Both the position numbers and the translations under genes were made by a program. A DNA stretch of 10,410 bases from Immundisolibacteraceae bacterium. GTDB taxonomy: Bacteria; Pseudomonadota; Gammaproteobacteria; Immundisolibacterales; Immundisolibacteraceae. Where the stretch lies: NCBI GenBank assembly GCA_016763355.1, contig JAESTY010000227.1, forward strand, positions 1 to 10,410, written 5' to 3'. This document shows, piece after piece, positions 6,425-10,410 of the stretch; position 1 is the stretch's first letter; the number at the start of each line of letters is the position of its first letter. Under the pieces are notes generated by a model. It worked only from the letters and a program-made list of their open reading frames with translations, was not told the origin of the DNA and did no database searches.

Positions 6425-7534
6425 TTAACTCAAGCCGTATAGGCGCTTAGCGCCGGTAGCCATGATGTCTGCCAACACGGGTTCAGGCAGACCCATCTGT
6501 TGAATCTGCCGGGCAGCATTCCAGAAACCATCTGGATGGGGATAGTCAGTTGCCCAAAGAATATTTTGCTGACCAATATACTCAGCTACCGCAACCAGGG
6601 ATTTTTCCACCGGCTCAAAAGCAATGAAACACTGACGCCGAAAGATGTTGCTGGGCAAGTCAGTAATCACCGTGTCGTTCATGCCCTTATCGGTGTAGTG
6701 ACGATCCATCCGATCGAGCCATCCGGCCATCCAGCCGCCGCTGGCTTCCATAAACCCAAAGCGCAGGTTGGGATATTTCTCACAAACTCCGCACATGATC
6801 ACGCTGGCAGCTGCCGCCATCATTTCAAAGGTGTGACTGACCAGGTGACGCACCGCAAAGCTATCGAAACGCTCCACCCCCAATGTTGGTTGGCCACCGG
6901 CTGCGCCTTCATGAATTCCAAAGGCAAAACCATTGGCTTCAGCCGCTTCCCACAATGGGTAGTAGTAGGGATCGTGCAGGTAGCGGTCGTTCTGTGGATT
7001 GGGGCGAATGAACCCGGCGCGAAAACCCAATTGCTGCTGAGCAAACTCCATCTCAGCGATGGCATGCTCTACCGATTGCAACGGAATCATGGCGATGCCA
7101 AACAGCCGCTCGGGGTATTCACCACAGTAATCTGCTAGCCAACGGTTGTAAGCGCGCGCCCCAGCGGCGGCTAGATCAGGGTCTTTAACCGGACTCATGA
7201 ACAGACCCAGGGTGGGATAAAGAAATGCCGCGTCGATACCTTCCCGATCCATATCGACAATCCGGGCATGGGGATTCCAGCCGCCTTCGCGGCCAGTTTC
7301 ATAGGCACCGGTATTGGTGAAGGTGCCACCTTCATCCCGACTACCCATGGCACCAATAAAACCAAGCCCAAACCCGGTATCGACCACATTATCCTGATCG
7401 ACACGGAACACTTCCTTGCCGTTGCGCATTTCTATCCGCGGCAGGCGATCACGATATTTAGCTTCGCCGTATTCCTCCCACAAATTGCGTGGTTCCAGAA
7501 TATGTCCGTCCGCATCGATAACCTTGTAATCCAT
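6425..7534 (-). CDS. Amidohydrolase-2 family metal-dependent hydrolase/decarboxylase
   Basis: 369 aa TIM-barrel protein of the amidohydrolase-2 family, which contains ACMSD-like, gamma-resorcylate-type and LigW-type decarboxylases as well as C-C hydrolases. Metal- and active-site candidates: Asp9 and His11 in DADGHILE (7-14), His208 in FGIHEG, His234 in LVSHTFEMM, and Asp330 in ATDYPHPDG (328-336). The subgroup with DxDGHxxE at the N-terminus is common in catabolic clusters for aromatics, terpenoids and steroids. A clear GGAGG lies upstream of the ATG at 7534. It is the last gene of a minus-strand set behind a small helical protein (62-base gap) and a Rieske oxygenase, so it probably acts on a product of that oxygenation, by decarboxylation or hydrolysis. 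The exact reaction is not determinable. It converges with the RIO kinase gene. Confidence 0.88.
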   Translation of the reverse strand: MDYKVIDADGHILEPRNLWEEYGEAKYRDRLPRIEMRNGKEVFRVDQDNVVDTGFGLGFIGAMGSRDEGGTFTNTGAYETGREGGWNPHARIVDMDREGIDAAFLYPTLGLFMSPVKDPDLAAAGARAYNRWLADYCGEYPERLFGIAMIPLQSVEHAIAEMEFAQQQLGFRAGFIRPNPQNDRYLHDPYYYPLWEAAEANGFAFGIHEGAAGGQPTLGVERFDSFAVRHLVSHTFEMMAAAASVIMCGVCEKYPNLRFGFMEASGGWMAGWLDRMDRHYTDKGMNDTVITDLPSNIFRRQCFIAFEPVEKSLVAVAEYIGQQNILWATDYPHPDGFWNAARQIQQMGLPEPVLADIMATGAKRLYGLS

Positions 7535-7596
7535 GACTCTCCCCCTCCAGGAATCCCGTTACTGCCGCAGCAGCTCGAGTTATTTTTGCTGCTTTT

Positions 7597-7950
7597 TTAG
7601 CCAGATTGATTCACTAATTGTTCTGCCCGGCCCGCGTAAATTTCTATATGTTCAGCACCTAATGCTTCTGGTACGTCGGGCTCGTGAAAAAACTCTACGC
7701 ACATGGCGGTTTCCATAAACATCAACGCCATAAAAAGCAGTGGTTTCTGCGCCGCTGGAATTGCATCCAGCGGCCACTGCTGCAGGTGATTGGCAATATT
7801 ATTGACCTCTGGCAACAGCGCGCGGTAATAGTCGGTGATCTCATCCATGGTTGCCTCAAGACGCTGGCGCATTCGGCCATCCTCGGTGGAATGCGCCCAG
7901 CCCTGATAGGGCTCCAGGTGTTTAAAATTTTCCGGTAATCCACTACTCAT
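7597..7950 (-). CDS. Small helical protein coupled to the Rieske oxygenase gene, function unknown
   Basis: 117 aa, no signal peptide and no known catalytic motif. The start ATG lies inside the end of the Rieske gene: ATGAGTAG contains both the start and the Rieske stop, an 8-base overlap that implies translational coupling. GGGTG six bases before this ATG favours it over an ATG two codons upstream (7956). The sequence is mostly helical: an acidic/basic middle (HSTEDGRMRQRLEATMDEIT, 20-39), DYYRALLPEVNNIANHLQQW (40-59), a Met-rich hydrophobic helix (PLLFMALMFMETAMCVEFF, 70-88), then a polar tail with Pro. It is too short and of the wrong composition for an NTF2-fold ring-hydroxylase beta subunit. 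From memory, similar small proteins with the start LP.NF..LEP occur beside other Rieske genes, but this is unverified. It might be an accessory or assembly factor for the oxygenase. Confidence 0.8.
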   Translation of the reverse strand: MSSGLPENFKHLEPYQGWAHSTEDGRMRQRLEATMDEITDYYRALLPEVNNIANHLQQWPLDAIPAAQKPLLFMALMFMETAMCVEFFHEPDVPEALGAEHIEIYAGRAEQLVNQSG

Positions 7951-9163
7951 GGTCATCACCCGCCGACTCGGTGCCACAAAATTCGGTGACCTTCTCATAT
8001 TGATGGCGCACCGCAATTTCCTGATCCGACAGCTGGATCGACTTAATCGCTCCAGAACGCAGCGCGTTATGAGTCACCTCATTAGTAAACAGGTCCTCAC
8101 GGGACAGATCTCGCAGCACAATCTTGCTGTATTCCTGGCTGATCATTGCCCCGGCACTGGTGGGTATGGGGAAATAGAACGCCAACTCATAGACCGTGCG
8201 GTCGTGGGTAATCGGCCAAAAAGCATCGACGTAATACCAGCCTGCACCAACATTAATACGCGAAAACGGGAACATGATATTGAGGTCAAACGCCCAGTTT
8301 TCGATGCCTTCCTGAGCCGTGCCAGGAATCGCCGCCTGATCCGCATCGCCACCCTGGGTAAAGGTCGCGCCCATGCCGTAGGCGATCATCTCAGTAGGTG
8401 TTAATTCGTGGGGTGGCAAATGCACACTAATAGACTGATTGCCGTTGGGCTGTAATTTGATGCGATGACTAGCCAGATAAGGATCCGCATCGTCTTCAAG
8501 GCACTGCTGCACCGAACGCTTGTGCACAAAGGCAGCGTGATATGACTCCTGGAAAGCATTCATGGTGGTTTTCCAGTTGGCTTTGGCCTCGTAACGGTAA
8601 CGGCCCGCTAGCACCATGTTTTCAAACGGAAACGGCTTCAGGTCCTGATTGAAATCAGCCATCGATGCTTCCAGGGTCTGACTCGGGGTCTCTTCCAGGT
8701 TGACGTAGACAAAGCCGCGCCAGGTATCCAGATGCACCTTGGCCAGGCCTAAATTAGGTTTATCCAGGTCATGAAAGCGCTGCTCATCGGTAACAAACAC
8801 CAATTCACCCTGGTTATCAAAAACCCAACCATGAAAATCACACTGGAAGCCCTTACGGTTACCGCCATCTTCGCGCACCAGGCGATTACCACGGTGGGGA
8901 CAGACGTTATGGACTGCCCGCAATTTGCCGTCGTCGCCGCGTACCACGATAACCGAGACATCGAGCACCTCGATATCACGCACGAAATAGTCGCCTGCGT
9001 TGGGCAGGTCTTCTTCGCGGAGGATCATATTGATCCACATTTTGCGAAAAATATGCTCGCGTTCTTTTTCAAAAAATGCCGGATCAACCGCTGGCATAGT
9101 CGACACTGGCCCGGTGCCGATATCCGGATGTAAGGCTGCAAAAGGTCTGGCGTTACTATTCAT
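7943..9163 (-). CDS. Rieske non-heme iron oxygenase, alpha (catalytic) subunit
   Basis: 406 aa, normal for aromatic-ring-hydroxylating oxygenase alpha subunits. The Rieske [2Fe-2S] site is complete: Cys88-x-His90, then 17 residues, Cys108-x2-His111. The mononuclear iron site is in ANWKTTMNAFQESYH: His209 and His214, with a probable third ligand Asp357 in SREDLF. The residue expected to bridge the Rieske and iron centres is Glu206 rather than the Asp of naphthalene dioxygenase; carnitine monooxygenase CntA also has Glu there. It inserts oxygen into an organic substrate using electrons from a reductase that is not encoded here. An in-frame ATG lies at 9184, but GGAGG eight bases before 9163 decides for that start. 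It leads the operon with the small protein and the amidohydrolase. The alpha-only arrangement suggests a homotrimer. Substrate unknown. Confidence 0.93.
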   Translation of the reverse strand: MNSNARPFAALHPDIGTGPVSTMPAVDPAFFEKEREHIFRKMWINMILREEDLPNAGDYFVRDIEVLDVSVIVVRGDDGKLRAVHNVCPHRGNRLVREDGGNRKGFQCDFHGWVFDNQGELVFVTDEQRFHDLDKPNLGLAKVHLDTWRGFVYVNLEETPSQTLEASMADFNQDLKPFPFENMVLAGRYRYEAKANWKTTMNAFQESYHAAFVHKRSVQQCLEDDADPYLASHRIKLQPNGNQSISVHLPPHELTPTEMIAYGMGATFTQGGDADQAAIPGTAQEGIENWAFDLNIMFPFSRINVGAGWYYVDAFWPITHDRTVYELAFYFPIPTSAGAMISQEYSKIVLRDLSREDLFTNEVTHNALRSGAIKSIQLSDQEIAVRHQYEKVTEFCGTESAGDDHE

Positions 9164-9226
9164 GTTTGTCCCCTCCAAAGGCATTGCGCATATTGATACG
9201 GGTCACTAGTTTCGGCAAGTAACTTC

Positions 9227-9256
9227 GTGATTGATTGCAGCTGGCAACCTTATAAT
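9227..9256 (+). promoter_or_regulatory. Putative promoter of the DUF481 outer-membrane protein gene
   Basis: A perfect -10 hexamer TATAAT is at 9251-9256. The -35 is poor; GTGATT (9227-9232) at 18 bases spacing is the best candidate. Transcription would start near 9263, about 30 bases before the ATG at 9293. A 13-bp dyad TTGCAGCTGGCAA (9235-9247) lies in the spacer and could be an operator. The region also lies upstream of the divergent Rieske operon. Confidence 0.5.
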
Positions 9257-9292
9257 TGGCTGTTGAATCCATCTGTTTTCAGCTTCAATTTC

Positions 9293-10201
9293 ATGAGGAT
9301 CAACCCATTGCCCCGTTTTGCCCTCTACTTCCTACTAACTGTGCTGCCCCTGGCCGGCCTTAATGCCGAGGTCTTACAGCTTAAAAATGGTGACCTGATC
9401 TCAGGGCAAATTATCAGTGAAAAAGCCGACCAAATATTGTTTGCGCATCCGCTGTTAGGGCATTTAAAAATCAATAAGGCCGACCTTGCGAGCCAAGTTA
9501 GTACACCTGGCCAGGCGATTAATTCTGAATCAGTCAACGCGGTAGAACTTTCAATATTAGCTGCCAGCGAACACCAGGCCCCTGTGCTGAGCAAAATCGT
9601 CCAGCGAGTCGAAGTTGGGTTTAGCGGTGCCACTGGCAACAGTCGTAACACCGACCTGCGCCTGGGTTACCAGCGCCGTAGCGAGTCAAAGCAGCGCCAT
9701 ACATTTTTGAAAAGTGGTTATCAACGGGAAACCAGCGATGGCGATACTGACGAAAATGAGTTTTTCGCCGAGCTGACTTACGACTGGCTATTAGCGCAAA
9801 GTCGATGGTTCCGATTTGCACAGGGTCGCTACGACTGGGACGACTTTGAGGACTGGGATAGCCGGGTCACGGTCAGCGCAGGCAGTGGCTATCACTTTAT
9901 CGATCGCACCGGTTTACGCCTGACGGGAAGACTGGGACTCGGCCTCACCCAAACCCTTGGTGGCGAGGACGATGACCTCAATCCAGAAACGATGATCGGC
10001 GTTGATGCCAACTGGCAAATCAACTCGCGGCAGTCTCTAGAATTTGCCAACAACCTGGCGTTACAACTCGATGAATTTGGTGAACTACGTAACCTGACCA
10101 GTCTGGGCTGGCTGATCAAACTTGACCAGTTCAATGGCATCGACCTGAAACTGGGCATCGATAACGAGTATGAATCCGACTCAGCTGGCACCAGTAGTTG
10201 A
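9293..10201 (+). CDS. DUF481-type outer-membrane beta-barrel protein, ended by an early in-frame TGA
   Basis: 302 aa to the first stop. Residues 1-25 are a signal peptide (basic MRINPLPR, hydrophobic FALYFLLTVLPLAGL, cleavage after LNA). Residues ~26-68 (LKNGDLISGQI ... HLKINKADL) resemble the small SH3-like domain found at the N-terminus of some DUF481 proteins. From ~104 on, alternating amphipathic strands such as VEVGFSGATGNSRNTDLRLG, with Asn-Thr turns and aromatic girdle residues, form the barrel. The open frame continues past the TGA at 10199-10201 for 14 sense codons, NDLKYNLSLTWQLT, to TAG at 10244-10246; these look like the missing final strand. The start at 9293 has no clear Shine-Dalgarno; a TTG at 9308 with GAGGA eight bases before it is an alternative. 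A GTG at 9227 lies upstream of the -10 box. It is predicted to sit in the outer membrane; its role is unknown. Confidence 0.82.
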   Translation: MRINPLPRFALYFLLTVLPLAGLNAEVLQLKNGDLISGQIISEKADQILFAHPLLGHLKINKADLASQVSTPGQAINSESVNAVELSILAASEHQAPVLSKIVQRVEVGFSGATGNSRNTDLRLGYQRRSESKQRHTFLKSGYQRETSDGDTDENEFFAELTYDWLLAQSRWFRFAQGRYDWDDFEDWDSRVTVSAGSGYHFIDRTGLRLTGRLGLGLTQTLGGEDDDLNPETMIGVDANWQINSRQSLEFANNLALQLDEFGELRNLTSLGWLIKLDQFNGIDLKLGIDNEYESDSAGTSS

Positions 10202-10245
10202 AACGATCTCAAGTACAACCTGTCACTGACCTGGCAGCTGACATA

Positions 10246-10273
10246 GCCAGGGGTTTGCTGCCAGCCTGGCCCC
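10246..10273 (+). terminator. Weak hairpin after the DUF481 gene
   Basis: GCCAGG (10246-10251) can pair with CCTGGC (10265-10270), or alternatively AGGGG (10249-10253) with CCCCT (10270-10274). It begins at the TAG that would end the full-length DUF481 frame. There is no T-run after it, so it is at best a weak or factor-assisted terminator. Confidence 0.25.
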
Positions 10274-10353
10274 TATTCCAATAACTACTATTGTTGACTC
10301 TAACTATTCGCTACTCTAGCTACCATTCATAGAGGGATAATGGGAGACAGACG

Positions 10354-10410
10354 ATGAGCAAAATAGCAGGAAATTTAGGTTATCGGGACGGCGACGGCCA
10401 TGTGATTGAA
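10354..10410 (+). CDS. Second amidohydrolase-2 family protein, N-terminal fragment (runs off window)
   Basis: Nineteen codons are visible, MSKIAGNLGYRDGDGHVIE. The DGDGHVIE segment matches the first metal-binding motif (DxDGHxxE) of the amidohydrolase at 6425-7534, where it reads DADGHILE. GGGAGA at 10342-10347, six bases before the ATG, is a good Shine-Dalgarno. An ATG inside it (10340) opens a frame of only five codons. The gene lies downstream of the DUF481 gene on the same strand, about 107 bases beyond the TAG of the extended frame. With so few residues the family call rests on one motif, its position at the N-terminus and the neighbourhood; the reaction is unknown. Confidence 0.65.
   Translation, partial: MSKIAGNLGYRDGDGHVIE

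Noticed and set aside
6500..7138. 212-codon open frame on the plus strand inside the amidohydrolase gene
   Set aside because: Antisense to a gene with clear family motifs; its translation has no recognisable domain and no upstream ribosome-binding site.
7569..7598. AGCAGC/GCTGCT stem followed by a T-run, terminator-like on the plus strand
   Set aside because: It lies inside the minus-strand Rieske operon where no plus-strand gene ends; the stem is only 6 bp with a 13-base loop. On the operon strand there is no T-run after it.
9227..9292. GTG start giving a 22-residue longer DUF481 protein
   Set aside because: It lies upstream of the perfect TATAAT at 9251-9256, would put non-signal residues before the signal peptide, and has no ribosome-binding site.
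10293..10322. TTGACT at 10294-10299 as the -35 of the second amidohydrolase gene
   Set aside because: The hexamer 17 bases on (TAGCTA) is a poor -10 and no better pairing was found, so no promoter is called.
1..10410. Search for CRISPR arrays, tRNA/rRNA genes, insertion-sequence ends, toxin-antitoxin or phage-defence genes
   Set aside because: No regularly spaced repeats, cloverleaf sequences, transposase motifs or paired terminal repeats were seen; the gene content is metabolic and envelope-related.

Overview
This 10.4 kb window looks like chromosome of a Gram-negative, probably gammaproteobacterial organism with moderate G+C. The evidence is a periplasmic Slt70-type murein transglycosylase with a signal peptide, an outer-membrane DUF481-type beta-barrel protein, and a RIO1-like kinase of the type found beside housekeeping genes in Pseudomonas and relatives. 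The oxidoreductase-rich remainder (luciferase-like monooxygenase, two SDR-type enzymes, Rieske oxygenase, two amidohydrolase-2 proteins, a PAPS-type sulfotransferase) resembles the accessory catabolic repertoire of marine hydrocarbon, steroid or aromatic degraders. The genus and the substrate cannot be read from this sequence. I found no tRNA, rRNA, CRISPR array, insertion sequence or phage gene.

Layout: (1) 1-2386, minus strand: slt-type transglycosylase followed 26 bases later by the N-terminal third of a luciferase-like monooxygenase that runs off the window. (2) 2387-2657: AT-rich divergent region with four inverted repeats close together. (3) 2658-3308, plus strand: small P-loop sulfotransferase, whose stop codon shares four bases with the stop of the convergent gene. 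(4) 5130-3305, minus strand: classical SDR, then an extended-SDR epimerase/dehydrogenase 95 bases downstream, behind a recognisable promoter and dyad. (5) 5366-6214, plus strand: RIO1-like kinase, ended by an 11-bp hairpin. (6) 6215-6424: hairpin plus a possible decayed coding remnant. (7) 9163-6425, minus strand: three-gene catabolic operon of Rieske oxygenase alpha subunit, a 117-aa helical protein whose start overlaps the Rieske stop, and an amidohydrolase-2 protein. (8) 9293-10201, plus strand: DUF481-type outer-membrane protein, followed at 10354 by the first 19 codons of a second amidohydrolase-2 protein.

How the genes may work together (inference): the Rieske enzyme would hydroxylate an organic substrate. 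The amidohydrolase-2 proteins would hydrolyse or decarboxylate a product, the SDR/epimerase pair would handle alcohol/ketone steps, and the luciferase-like monooxygenase would add oxygen. No ferredoxin, reductase or beta subunit is present here, so electron transfer to the Rieske protein must come from elsewhere.

The two observations most worth checking are the classical SDR, which lacks both the catalytic Asn (Met117) and the catalytic Tyr (Leu159) in an otherwise intact gene, and the DUF481 gene, which is interrupted by an in-frame TGA 14 codons before what looks like its true end, cutting off the final beta-strand.
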